32,979 nt of DNA from Malikia granosa (GCF_002980595.1 NZ_PVLQ01000050.1:1-32979), one strand, 5' to 3'; counted from the first letter of the stretch, positions 1-8,615 are shown. Program-made: numbers and translations. Notes: generated by a model from the letters alone, not told the origin.

Positions 1-26
1 GACACCTTGAAATCACTCGGGGCGAC

Positions 27-905
27 TCAATCCAGCGGCGTCGCGCGCAGCAGCGCCGCGAACTCGCGCGCCGCCGCGCTGCGCGAGGCGCCGCGCCGCC
101 ACAGGATGCCGGCATGGCGCAGGATCTCGGGCTCGACCAGCGGGATCGCCGGCAGGTCGGGTGCCTGGCGCGCCGCGCGCTCGGGCACGATGCTGGCCAG
201 GTCGCCGTAGCGGCAGACCCCGAGCAGCGACTCGACCGAATCCAGCTCGACCTGCACCTGGGGCAGGACGCCGGCCTGGCGCAGGCTGTCGTCGATCAGG
301 CGCCGGGTAGCGAAGACGCGCGGCAACAGCGCCAGCGCCAGGCCGGCCAGTTCGGCCATCGCCAGGCGGGTCCGCGCCGCCAGCGGATGGTGCGGGCCGA
401 CCACCAGCAGCAGGCGTTCCTCGAACAGCACCTCGGCCTCGATCTCGTCATGCTGGGCCGGGTGGAAGGCGATGCCGAGGTCGAGGTCGCCGTCGAGCAG
501 CTGCTGCTCGATCGCGCCGGCGCGCAGGTCCTGCACCTCGACCTTGACCTTGGGATAAGCCCGGTTGAAGGCCGCGACCGTGAACGGCACCACCGTGTTC
601 AGGAAGGTCGGAAAGGCCCCGACCTTGAGCTTGCCCGACTGCAGTCCACCAAGATCGGCCAGCGCCATGCGGCCGGCCTCGATCTCCTGCAGCGCGCGGC
701 TGGCATAGACCCGGAACTCGGCGCCGGCCTGCGACAGCTTGAGCCCGCGCCCGAGCCGGTCGAACAGCGCCACGCCCAATTCCTGCTCGAGCTGGCGCAA
801 GCCGTGCGACAGCGTGCTCTGGGTCACGAACAGGTTCTGCGCCGACTGGGTCAGGTGCTCGGTGTCGGCGATGTCGAGAAAGTAGCGCAGCTGCCGGATT
901 TCCAT
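27..905 (-). CDS. catR: LysR-type regulator, CatR-like
   Basis: A 292-residue LysR-type transcriptional regulator. The N-terminus has the classic winged-helix start MEIRQLRYF, with the recognition helix around residues 15-45 (AQNLFVTQSTLSHGLRQLE). A substrate-binding-like effector domain follows from about residue 90 to the end. Length is normal for the family. I start it at the ATG at 905; an ATG at 911 adds two residues, and longer in-frame starts would read through the operator. It is divergent from catB, the usual arrangement for CatR/CatM/BenM activators, which respond to cis,cis-muconate. The effector is inferred from position, not from residues. A dyad array immediately upstream suggests autoregulation and activation of catB. 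The family call is very secure; the CatR role is inferred from context. Confidence 0.9.
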   Translation of the reverse strand: MEIRQLRYFLDIADTEHLTQSAQNLFVTQSTLSHGLRQLEQELGVALFDRLGRGLKLSQAGAEFRVYASRALQEIEAGRMALADLGGLQSGKLKVGAFPTFLNTVVPFTVAAFNRAYPKVKVEVQDLRAGAIEQQLLDGDLDLGIAFHPAQHDEIEAEVLFEERLLLVVGPHHPLAARTRLAMAELAGLALALLPRVFATRRLIDDSLRQAGVLPQVQVELDSVESLLGVCRYGDLASIVPERAARQAPDLPAIPLVEPEILRHAGILWRRGASRSAAAREFAALLRATPLD

Positions 906-906
906 G

Positions 907-948
907 ATCATTCGATCATAACGAATGATTCCATGTAAATAAATCATT
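907..948. promoter_or_regulatory. LysR-type operator array between catR and catB
   Basis: ATCATTCG (907-914) and CGAATGAT (922-929) form a perfect 8-bp inverted repeat with a 7-bp spacer. It contains the LysR signature T-N11-A (T912, A924). The right arm is reused in a second inverted repeat, AATGATT (924-930) with AATCATT (942-948). The result is three alternating half-sites, matching the recognition-site plus activation-site layout known for CatR-type regulators. The left dyad abuts the catR start, so binding should also repress catR. Seen directly; the binding protein is inferred. Confidence 0.7.
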
Positions 949-976
949 TGTGGCCCAGGTGGGCTGGATTTACGCT
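948..976 (+). promoter_or_regulatory. Candidate catB promoter
   Basis: TTGTGG (948-953) and TACGCT (971-976) are 17 bp apart and match a weak sigma-70 promoter. The -35 box overlaps the last half-site of the LysR operator array, as expected for a promoter that needs an activator. It lies upstream of the ATG at 1016 and downstream of the alternative GTG at 950, which argues for the ATG start. Confidence 0.4.
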
Positions 977-1015
977 TGTGCGATCCACGAACCACTGTCC
1001 ACCCAGACCCGCGAC

Positions 1016-2197
1016 ATGACCGTCTCCCATCCCATCGAGCGCATCGAGGCGCGCATCCTCGACATCCCGACCATCCGGCCGCACAAGCTGTCGTTTGGCG
1101 CCATCAGCCGCCAGAGCCCGGTCATCGTCCAGCTCTGGCTGGCCAACGGTGCGACCGGCTTCGGCGAGGCCGCCACCATCGGCGGCCCGTCCTGGAACGA
1201 GGAATCGCCCGAGTCGATCAAGCACGCGATCGACAACTACCTGGCACCGGCGCTGATCGGCCAGGACGGTAGCGCCTTCGGCAGCGCGCTGGCGCGCATG
1301 GACGCCTTCTGCAAGGGCAACCATTTCGCCAAGAGCGCGGTCGAGATCGCGCTGATCGACGCCTACTCGCGCACCCTGGGCCTGCCGGCCTACCAGCTGC
1401 TCGGCGGCAAGCGCATCAAGAGCCTGCCCCTGGCCTGGACCCTGGCCAGCGGCGACGTCAACAAGGACCTCGAGGAAGCCCAGCTGCGGCTGGAGCAGAA
1501 GCGGCACCGCATCTTCAAGATGAAGATCGGCGCCCGCAGCCCCGAGCAGGACGTGGCCCATGTGTCGCAGATCGCGCGCGGCCTGCAGGGCAAGGCGACG
1601 CTGACGGTCGACGTCAACCAGGCCTGGGACGGCAGCACCGCGCGCCGCTTCCTGCCGCAGATGATCGATGCCGGCGTCACGCTGATCGAGCAGCCGGTCG
1701 CCAAGTGGAACGTCGAGGCGCTCAAGACCCTGAGCGCGACGCTGGGCGACCGCGCCAGCATCATGGCCGACGAGACCGTCTGCAGCCCGCAGGACGCGAT
1801 GATGCTGGCGCGCGGCCAGGCCAGCCAGGTGTTCTCGCTCAAGGTCGCCAAGCACGGCGGCCTGCTGCGCACCAGGGAAGTCGCTGCGGTGGCCGAGGCC
1901 GCCGACATCGCCTGGTACGGCGGCACCATGCTCGAGACCTCGGTCGGCAGCGCCGCATCGGCCCATGTATTCTCGACCCTGGGCAACAAGCACCATGGCT
2001 GCGAGCTGTTCGGCCCGCAGCTGCTGGTCGACGACATCGTGACCGAGCTGATGCCCATCGTCGACTTCGAGCTGCAGCTGCCCGACGGCCCCGGCATCGG
2101 AGTCGAGATCGACCTGGCCAAGCTCGAGCGCTTCGACCGCGCCCGCGCCGGCCTGACCGCCAGCCACATCGACCTCGGCCACAAGCTGGCCGCCTGA
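1016..2197 (+). CDS. catB: Muconate cycloisomerase
   Basis: Converts cis,cis-muconate to (+)-muconolactone in the catechol branch of the beta-ketoadipate pathway; cytoplasmic, Mn/Mg-dependent, enolase superfamily. The 393-residue product has the N-terminal capping domain and the C-terminal barrel. Expected catalytic residues are present: the KxK pair K168/K170 (FKMKIG), metal ligands D199 (TVDVNQAWD), E225 (LIEQPV) and D252 (MADET), and the second-side base K276 (SLKVAKHGG). I use the ATG at 1016. The frame stays open to a GTG at 950, but that lies in the probable promoter and would add 22 residues unlike the family. No strong Shine-Dalgarno is visible before 1016. It heads a catB-catC-receptor operon. 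Confidence 0.95.
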   Translation: MTVSHPIERIEARILDIPTIRPHKLSFGAISRQSPVIVQLWLANGATGFGEAATIGGPSWNEESPESIKHAIDNYLAPALIGQDGSAFGSALARMDAFCKGNHFAKSAVEIALIDAYSRTLGLPAYQLLGGKRIKSLPLAWTLASGDVNKDLEEAQLRLEQKRHRIFKMKIGARSPEQDVAHVSQIARGLQGKATLTVDVNQAWDGSTARRFLPQMIDAGVTLIEQPVAKWNVEALKTLSATLGDRASIMADETVCSPQDAMMLARGQASQVFSLKVAKHGGLLRTREVAAVAEAADIAWYGGTMLETSVGSAASAHVFSTLGNKHHGCELFGPQLLVDDIVTELMPIVDFELQLPDGPGIGVEIDLAKLERFDRARAGLTASHIDLGHKLAA

Positions 2198-2224
2198 TCC
2201 CCCGTTTCACAGAAGGAAGAAATC

Positions 2225-2503
2225 ATGCTGTTCCTGGTTCGCATGGATGTCAACATCCCCCACGACCTGCCCGCCGCCCAAGCCGACGAGATCAAGGCAC
2301 GCGAGAAGGCCTACGCCCAACAGCTGCAGCGCGACGGCCGCTGGAAGAACCTGTGGCGCGTGGTCGGCGAATACGCCAACTACAGCCTGTTCGACGTCGA
2401 GAGCAACGACGAGCTGCATACCCTGCTGTCGCAGCTGCCGCTGTTCCCGTTCATGAAGATCCACGTCACGCCGCTGGCCCAGCATCCCTCGGCCATCGCA
2501 TGA
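2225..2503 (+). CDS. catC: Muconolactone delta-isomerase
   Basis: A 92-residue protein of the small muconolactone isomerase family, which forms decamers and converts (+)-muconolactone to 3-oxoadipate enol-lactone. The N-terminus (MLFLVRMDVNIP) and the conserved block around residues 38-60 (GRWKNLWRVVGEYANYSLFD) are typical, as is the length of 92-96 residues. A good Shine-Dalgarno (AAGGAAG) lies before the ATG. It is 27 bp behind catB, clearly in the same operon. Its stop overlaps a possible ATG (ATGA at 2500-2503) of the following receptor gene. Confidence 0.96.
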   Translation: MLFLVRMDVNIPHDLPAAQADEIKAREKAYAQQLQRDGRWKNLWRVVGEYANYSLFDVESNDELHTLLSQLPLFPFMKIHVTPLAQHPSAIA

Positions 2504-2517
2504 TGACTGCCGGGAAC

Positions 2518-3501
2518 ATGAAGCCGCTGAAAGCCAGCGGACTGCTGCTGGCGCTCGGACTGGGCTGGGGCGGCGTCGCCATGGCCCAGGCCCCGGCCAG
2601 CGACTGGCCGACCAAGCCGGTCCGCTGGGTCGTACCCTTCCCGCCCGGCGGCGCGATGGACGCGATCGCGCGCGCGCTCGGCGAGAAAGCCGGCAAGACC
2701 GTGGGCCAGTCCTTCGTGATCGAGAACAAGCCGGGCGCCGGCGGCAACATCGGCGCCGACCTGGTCGCCAAGGCACCGGCCGACGGCCACACGATCATGA
2801 TCACCTCGATCGGCATGGCGACCAACAAGCCGCTCTACGGCAAGCTGAGCTACGACCCGATCAAGGACTTCGCCCCGGTCAGCCTGCTGGCCGTCGTGCC
2901 CAATGTGCTGGTGACCAACAACACCCAGCCCAACGTCAAGAACGTCGCCGACCTGGTGGCGGCGGCACGCAAGGCGCCCGGCCAGCTGACCTATGCCTCG
3001 GCCGGCAACGGCACCTCGATCCACCTGGCCGGCGAGCTGTTCGCCTCGCTGACCAAGACCGACCTGGTGCATGTGCCCTACAAGGGCAGCAGCCCCGCCG
3101 TGTCCGACCTGCTGGGCGGGCAGGTCAACTACATGTTCGACAGCGTGACCTCGGCGCGCCCGCACCTGCAGTCGGGCAAGCTGCGCGCGCTCGGCGTCAC
3201 CACCGCCAAGCGCTCGAGCGCCCTGCCCGACGTGCCGACGCTGGCCGAGGCCGGCGTGCCGGGCTACGAGCTGTCGCCCTGGTTTGCCGTTTTTGCCCCC
3301 GCCGGCACGCCCAAGGCCACGATAGTCAAGCTGCAGGCGGCGCTGATCGATGCCATGAAGCAGCCCGACGTGGTCAAGCGCTTCGAGGCCATCGGCGCCG
3401 AAGCCATCGGCTCGACGCCCGATGAACTCGCGCAGCACCTGCAGCGCGAATCGGCACGCTGGAGCAAGCTGATTGCCGAACGCGGCATCAAGCCGGACTG
3501 A
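2518..3501 (+). CDS. Bug-family periplasmic receptor (tripartite tricarboxylate transporter type)
   Basis: A 327-residue periplasmic solute-binding protein of the Bug/TctC family. A signal peptide covers about residues 1-25 (MKPLKASGLLLALGLGWGG, cleavage near AMAQA). The mature part opens with the family motif WPTKPVRWVVPFPPGG and continues with IENKPGAGGNIGADLVAK, both typical of Bug ligand-loop regions. In-frame ATGs at 2500 and 2503 overlap the catC stop and could give translational coupling; I prefer 2518 because its lysines sit directly before the hydrophobic core. No TctA/TctB membrane subunits are nearby, as is usual for these receptors. Its place in the cat operon suggests it binds a pathway-related carboxylate, but the ligand cannot be read from the sequence. 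Confidence 0.9.
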   Translation: MKPLKASGLLLALGLGWGGVAMAQAPASDWPTKPVRWVVPFPPGGAMDAIARALGEKAGKTVGQSFVIENKPGAGGNIGADLVAKAPADGHTIMITSIGMATNKPLYGKLSYDPIKDFAPVSLLAVVPNVLVTNNTQPNVKNVADLVAAARKAPGQLTYASAGNGTSIHLAGELFASLTKTDLVHVPYKGSSPAVSDLLGGQVNYMFDSVTSARPHLQSGKLRALGVTTAKRSSALPDVPTLAEAGVPGYELSPWFAVFAPAGTPKATIVKLQAALIDAMKQPDVVKRFEAIGAEAIGSTPDELAQHLQRESARWSKLIAERGIKPD

Positions 3502-3524
3502 AGCCGTACCGACCTTGGCAGGAC

Positions 3525-3565
3525 ACGCCGGCCCCGGAGCGATCCCGGGCCGGCGTCTTGCATTT
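3525..3565 (+). terminator. Terminator of catB-catC-receptor operon
   Basis: A perfect 10-bp stem, ACGCCGGCCC (3525-3534) with GGGCCGGCGT (3547-3556), has a 12-nt loop and is followed by CTTGCATTT. The U-tract is short, but the stem is very GC-rich and sits 23 bp after the receptor stop. Confidence 0.75.
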
Positions 3566-3682
3566 GGCGGCTGGCGAACAACCGCTGGCAGCCAGCCGGG
3601 CGGCGGGCACATGCCGCGACCACGCCATGCCCCAGAGGTTGGATCTCCAGGCCATCAAAAACGATGATTCCCGCTCTCTCCC

Positions 3683-3888
3683 ATAAGGGTTAACCCTTAT
3701 TCTCCCGGTTTGACAGGAGGCAACAGATGCCGGATACCTTTTAGGCATGGATAAAGTCTGAAACAGTCTTTGATTTCAGCCCGCTGCTGACCCAGAATTG
3801 ATTCCGCAGACCAATCAGCCCAGGCATGACGCCAGGCGATGGCCTCAAGTCCCTAGTCTTGCGACATCCACACCTTCAGGAGATAACC
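3683..3888 (+). promoter_or_regulatory. catA promoter and leader with two dyads
   Basis: The gap between the receptor gene and catA (3502-3888) has no gene. After the terminator nothing is seen until 3683. There a perfect 18-bp palindrome, ATAAGGGTTAACCCTTAT (3683-3700), occurs. TTGACA follows at 3710-3715, with GATACC (3733-3738) as a weak -10 at 17-bp spacing. The palindrome would sit around -53, an activator-like position. An imperfect palindrome, AAAGTCTGAAACAGTCTTT (3753-3771, one mismatched pair), lies just downstream of the predicted start site. The leader is then about 140 nt. This suggests catA has its own promoter and a regulator different from that of catB. Confidence 0.5.
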
Positions 3889-4827
3889 GTGACCCTGCAA
3901 AAGAACGAATACACCAAGGAAAGCCTGCTCGAGCTCGTCAACACCGTCAAGATCGCCGAAGGCGATGAGCGCGTGCGCGCCATCGTCGGCCGCATCACGG
4001 CTGACCTGTTCAAGACCATCGACGAGTTCAAGGTCACTCCCGACGAGTTCTGGGCCGCCGCTGACTGGATCACCCGTCTGGGCGCACTGGGTCAGGTCGG
4101 CCTGATCACCGCCGGCCTGGGCTTCGACCGCCTGCTCGACATCATGATGGACGAGGCCGACGAAGCCGCCGGCATCGCCGCTGGCACCCCGCGCGCCATC
4201 GAAGGCCCGCTGTTCGTTCCGGGCGCTCCGCAGTTCAACTACGAAGCCCAGCTCGACGACGACTCCACCCTGCGCGGCAAGGGCAAGGTCATGGTCGTCG
4301 AAGGCACCGTGTTCGACTTCGAAGGCAAGCCGGTCCCGAACGCCGTGATCGACGCCTGGCACTGCAATGAAGTCGGTGGCTACTCGCACTTCTTCCCGGG
4401 CATGAAGGAGCACGAGCTGCGCCGCAAGATCGTCGCCAACGAGAACGGCCAGTACCGCTTCCGCACCACCATCGCTCCGGGCTACGAGATCCCGCCGACC
4501 GGCCCGGTGCGCGAGCTGTTCACCGCCCTGGGTCGCCATGGCAACCGTCCGGCTCACATCCACTTCCACGTCGTCAAGCCGGGCAACCGCACCCTGACCA
4601 CCCAGGTCAACATCCCGGGCGACACCTTCATCGACGACGACTTCGCCTTCGCCACCCGCGACGGCCTGGTGCTGAACATCGAGCATGACGTCGATCCGGC
4701 ACCCTACGCTTCGCTGGGCATCACCGCTCCCTGCGAGCGCGCCAAGTTCGACTTCAAGATGCAGAAGGCCGTCACCGAAGCCGACACCGACCCGCGTACC
4801 CGCGTCGCCAAGGCCCTGAACCAGTAA
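3889..4827 (+). CDS. catA: Catechol 1,2-dioxygenase
   Basis: Intradiol ring cleavage of catechol to cis,cis-muconate, the substrate of CatB. The 312-residue product has the N-terminal dimerisation domain (to about residue 100) and the C-terminal dioxygenase domain. All four Fe(III) ligands are visible: Y165 (VGGYSHF), Y199 (APGYEIP), and H223 and H225 (RPAHIHFHV). I choose the GTG start at 3889 because AGGAGA lies at ideal spacing (3878-3883). An in-frame ATG at 3826 would add 21 residues unlike the family and has no ribosome site. It is transcribed alone, between its own promoter region and a double terminator. Confidence 0.97.
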   Translation: MTLQKNEYTKESLLELVNTVKIAEGDERVRAIVGRITADLFKTIDEFKVTPDEFWAAADWITRLGALGQVGLITAGLGFDRLLDIMMDEADEAAGIAAGTPRAIEGPLFVPGAPQFNYEAQLDDDSTLRGKGKVMVVEGTVFDFEGKPVPNAVIDAWHCNEVGGYSHFFPGMKEHELRRKIVANENGQYRFRTTIAPGYEIPPTGPVRELFTALGRHGNRPAHIHFHVVKPGNRTLTTQVNIPGDTFIDDDFAFATRDGLVLNIEHDVDPAPYASLGITAPCERAKFDFKMQKAVTEADTDPRTRVAKALNQ

Positions 4828-4835
4828 TCGAAGGC

Positions 4836-4904
4836 ACCGGGCCTGGCGCCCGGTTTCGCTGAGTTCATGAACGCCGGCCCGGTTCACCCCGGGCCGGCGT
4901 TTTG
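4836..4904 (+). terminator. Tandem terminators after catA
   Basis: Two hairpins follow catA. The first, ACCGGGC (4836-4842) with GCCCGGT (4848-4854), is followed by TTCG. The second is a 13-bp stem, AACGCCGGCCCGG (4870-4882) with CCGGGCCGGCGTT (4889-4901), with a 6-nt loop and a TTTT run. The second is the stronger. The opposite strand has no T-run after the stem, so it is probably not a terminator for the convergent IclR gene. Confidence 0.85.
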
Positions 4905-4926
4905 CATGGTCAGGTCGACATGGGCC

Positions 4927-5739
4927 TCAGCGTCCGCTGCCGGCGCGCAACAGGCGGGTGATGGTCTGCGCCGCCTCGCGCAGCGCCGGCAGCATCTCGC
5001 GCTGCATGGTCGCAGGATCGGTGCGGTTGGCCTGGCCCGAGATGTTGAGCGCCGCCACCACCTCGCCGCCCTTGCCGTAGACCGGCGCCGCCATCGAGAT
5101 CAGGCCCTCCTCGAGCTCCTGGTCGACCAGGCACCAGCCCTGCTCGCGCGCGCGCCGGATCTCGCCCAGCAATGCCTCGCCGTCGGTCAGGGTATGGCGG
5201 GTGCGGGCCTTGAGCTCGCTGGCACGCAGCCGGGCCTCGATCTCGGCATCGGGCAACCCGGCCAGCAGCAACCGGCCCATCGAGGTGCAATAGGCCGGCA
5301 GGCGCGAACCCACGCCCAGGTTGAGCGACAGGATCTTGTGCGTATGGACCCGGATCACGTAGACGATCTCCTGCGCGTCGAGCACCGCGGCGGAGCAGGA
5401 CTCGCCGGTGCGGGTCGCCAGCGCTTCCATCACCGGTTCAGCCAGGTTCCAGATCGGCATCGACGACAGGTAGGCAAAGCCCAGATCCAGGATGCGCGGC
5501 GTGAGCCGGAACAGCTTGCCGTCGCTGTGCACATAGCCCAGGGTCTGCAGCGTCAGCAGGATGCGGCGGGCGCCGGCGCGGGTCAGCCCGCTGCGCGCCG
5601 CGACCTCGCTGAGCGTCTGCTCGGGCGCCTCCGCGCTGAAGGAGCGGATCACCTCCAGCCCGCGGGCAAAGGACTGGACATAGCTGTCGCCCGGCTGCGG
5701 AGCAGCCTCGGATCTTGTTGCGGTATTTGCCATTGCCAT
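4927..5739 (-). CDS. pcaR: IclR-family regulator, PcaR/PobR-like
   Basis: A 270-residue IclR-family regulator. A winged helix-turn-helix spans roughly residues 20-80 (SFARGLEVIRSFS..LSEVAARSGLTRAGARRILLTL). The effector-binding GAF-like domain covers about 95-260 (GLISMAAPVYGKGGEVVAALNISG). The sequence resembles the PcaR/PcaU/PobR group, which senses beta-ketoadipate or protocatechuate pathway acids, and it is divergent from pcaIJF. The ATG at 5739 is preferred over a TTG at 5745 or an ATG at 5733; there is no clear Shine-Dalgarno and the leader is short. It is probably the activator of pcaIJF and autoregulated through the dyads in the intergenic region. Confidence 0.88.
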   Translation of the reverse strand: MAMANTATRSEAAPQPGDSYVQSFARGLEVIRSFSAEAPEQTLSEVAARSGLTRAGARRILLTLQTLGYVHSDGKLFRLTPRILDLGFAYLSSMPIWNLAEPVMEALATRTGESCSAAVLDAQEIVYVIRVHTHKILSLNLGVGSRLPAYCTSMGRLLLAGLPDAEIEARLRASELKARTRHTLTDGEALLGEIRRAREQGWCLVDQELEEGLISMAAPVYGKGGEVVAALNISGQANRTDPATMQREMLPALREAAQTITRLLRAGSGR

Positions 5740-5763
5740 GATCAAAAAAAAGTTCTAGAATTC

Positions 5764-5795
5764 ATTATACGAACACTTGTTCTTATGTAGAACAA
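5764..5795. promoter_or_regulatory. pcaR promoter and overlapping dyads (probable PcaR operator)
   Basis: On the minus strand a perfect TATAAT (5769-5764) lies 16 bp from TCTACA (5791-5786), a good sigma-70 promoter for pcaR. Between and across these boxes lie two overlapping inverted repeats: GAAC-4-GTTC (5771-5782) and TTGTTC-7-GAACAA (5777-5795). A further GTTC occurs at 5752. The dyads therefore occupy the pcaR promoter, consistent with autorepression, and lie 44-70 bp upstream of pcaI. The regulator is inferred from position. Confidence 0.65.
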
Positions 5796-5838
5796 AATTC
5801 TTGCGCCAAGGTCGCATGCATATTCCAGGAGCATTCCA

Positions 5839-6552
5839 GTGATCAACAAGATTTCCGCCTCGATCGCCGAGGCCCTGTCGGGCATCCAGGACGGCGCCAC
5901 CGTCCTGATCGGCGGCTTCGGCACCGCCGGCATCCCGAACGAGCTGATCGACGGCCTGATCGAGCAGGGCGCGCGCGACCTGACCGTGGTCAACAACAAC
6001 GCCGGCAACGCCGATACCGGCCTGGCCGCGCTGCTCAAGACCGGTCGCGTGCGCAAGATCATCTGCAGCTTCCCGCGCCAGGCCGACTCCTGGGTCTTCG
6101 ACGAGCTGTACCGCGCCGGCAAGATCGAGCTCGAGCTCGTTCCCCAGGGCAACCTGGCCGAGCGCCTGCGCGCCGCGGGCGCCGGCGTCGGCGCCTTCTT
6201 CACCCCGACCGGCTACGGCACCGAGCTGGCGATGAATGCCGACGGCAGCGCGAAAGAAACCCGCATCATCGACGGCAAGGGCTATGTGCTCGAGTACCCG
6301 ATCCACGGCGACGTCGCGCTGATCAAGGCCGAGGCCGGCGACCGCTGGGGCAACCTGGTCTACCGCAAGGCCGCGCGCAACTTCGGCCCGGTCATGGCCA
6401 CCGCGGCCAAGCGCACCATCGCCACCGTGCACGAGATCATCGAGCTAGGCCAGATGGACCCCGAGCACATCGTGACCCCGGGCATCTTCGTCTCGAAGAT
6501 CGTCAAGATCGAACGCGTGGCCACCCAGGCCGGCGGTTTCAAGCAGGCCTGA
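5839..6552 (+). CDS. pcaI: 3-oxoadipate CoA-transferase subunit A
   Basis: Subunit alpha of the enzyme that moves CoA from succinyl-CoA to 3-oxoadipate. The 237-residue protein carries the CoA-transferase signature DGATVLIGGFGTAGIP (residues 18-33) and runs the usual length of the short two-subunit form. It starts at a GTG with AGGAG at 5827-5831. An ATG-initiated alternative would lose the conserved N-terminus. It is first in the pcaIJF operon, 16 bp before pcaJ, and divergent from the IclR regulator. Confidence 0.95.
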   Translation: MINKISASIAEALSGIQDGATVLIGGFGTAGIPNELIDGLIEQGARDLTVVNNNAGNADTGLAALLKTGRVRKIICSFPRQADSWVFDELYRAGKIELELVPQGNLAERLRAAGAGVGAFFTPTGYGTELAMNADGSAKETRIIDGKGYVLEYPIHGDVALIKAEAGDRWGNLVYRKAARNFGPVMATAAKRTIATVHEIIELGQMDPEHIVTPGIFVSKIVKIERVATQAGGFKQA

Positions 6553-6568
6553 ACCGGAGAGCAGAACA

Positions 6569-7213
6569 ATGAGCAACTACACCAAGCGCAGCAAGCAGGA
6601 ACTGGCCCAGCGCGTCGCCCAGGACATCTTCGACGGCGCCTATGTCAACCTCGGCATCGGCCAGCCGACCCTGGTTGCCAACTACCTGCCCGAAGGCGTC
6701 GAAGTCGTGCTGCACAGCGAGAACGGCATCCTCGGCATGGGCCCGGCCCCGGCCGCCGGCGAGGAAGACTACGACCAGATCAACGCCGGCAAGCAGCCCG
6801 TGACGCTGCTGCCGGGCGCCTCCTTCTTCCACCACGCCGACAGCTTCGCGATGATGCGCGGTGGCCACCTCGACATCAGCGTGCTGGGCGCCTTCCAGGT
6901 CTCGGCCACCGGTGACCTGGCCAACTGGAGCACCGGCGAAGCCGGCGCCATCCCCGCCGTCGGCGGCGCGATGGACCTGGCGGTCGGCGCCAAGCAGACC
7001 TGGGTCATGATGGACCTGCTGACCAAGAAGGGCGAGAGCAAGGTCGTCCAGGCATGCAGCTATCCGCTGACCGGCCTGGCCTGCGTCAAGCGCATCTACT
7101 CCGACCTGGCGACGCTGGAATGCACGCCCGAGGGCCTCAAGCTGATCGACAAGGTCGACGGCTTGGAGCACGGCGAACTCGAACGCCTGATCGGCCTGCC
7201 GATCCAGGCCTGA
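6569..7213 (+). CDS. pcaJ: 3-oxoadipate CoA-transferase subunit B
   Basis: Subunit beta of 3-oxoadipate:succinyl-CoA transferase, 214 residues. The second family signature, LHSENGILG (residues 48-56), supplies the catalytic glutamate E51 that forms the enzyme-CoA thioester. A ribosome site GGAGAG precedes the ATG at good spacing. It pairs with PcaI, directly upstream, and feeds 3-oxoadipyl-CoA to PcaF, directly downstream. A general acetoacetate transferase is a possible alternative substrate class, but the operon context favours 3-oxoadipate. Confidence 0.95.
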   Translation: MSNYTKRSKQELAQRVAQDIFDGAYVNLGIGQPTLVANYLPEGVEVVLHSENGILGMGPAPAAGEEDYDQINAGKQPVTLLPGASFFHHADSFAMMRGGHLDISVLGAFQVSATGDLANWSTGEAGAIPAVGGAMDLAVGAKQTWVMMDLLTKKGESKVVQACSYPLTGLACVKRIYSDLATLECTPEGLKLIDKVDGLEHGELERLIGLPIQA

Positions 7214-7262
7214 ACGCGGACTGAACCCCAATCCCCACGAACCACCCCAGAGAAGACATCAC

Positions 7263-8465
<1,203 letters not shown>

Positions 8466-8513
8466 CCGGGACACTCGGTAAGCAGACGAGCTAGCCAACC
8501 GCGCTAGCCACAG

Positions 8514-8578
8514 CCTCACACGGCACATCCATAGGCAGCACGTTCGCGTGCTGTGGATGGGTGGCCTGTGAGGTTTTT
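8514..8578 (+). terminator. Long UUCG-capped terminator after pcaF
   Basis: A long hairpin has outer stem CCTCACA (8514-8520) with TGTGAGG (8567-8573), a middle segment GGC/CATCCA with TGGATG/GCC, and inner stem GCAGCACG-TTCG-CGTGCTG. Five T residues follow (8574-8578). It ends the pcaIJF operon 38 bp before the next start. Two direct copies of GCTAGCCA lie just upstream, around 8490-8510. Confidence 0.85.
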
Positions 8579-8615
8579 CATTGGTGCAAGCACAAAAAAT
8601 CAACAGGAGACAACT

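Noticed and set aside
114-938. Long plus-strand open frame opposite catR
   Set aside because: Low-complexity Gln/Arg/Leu-rich product typical of the antisense frame of a GC-rich gene; the minus-strand LysR is unambiguous.
950-1015. GTG-initiated 22-residue extension of catB
   Set aside because: It overlaps the candidate promoter, has no ribosome site, and the added residues are unlike the muconate cycloisomerase N-terminus.
3826-3888. ATG-initiated extension of catA
   Set aside because: No Shine-Dalgarno, while the GTG at 3889 has AGGAGA at ideal spacing and gives the normal family length.
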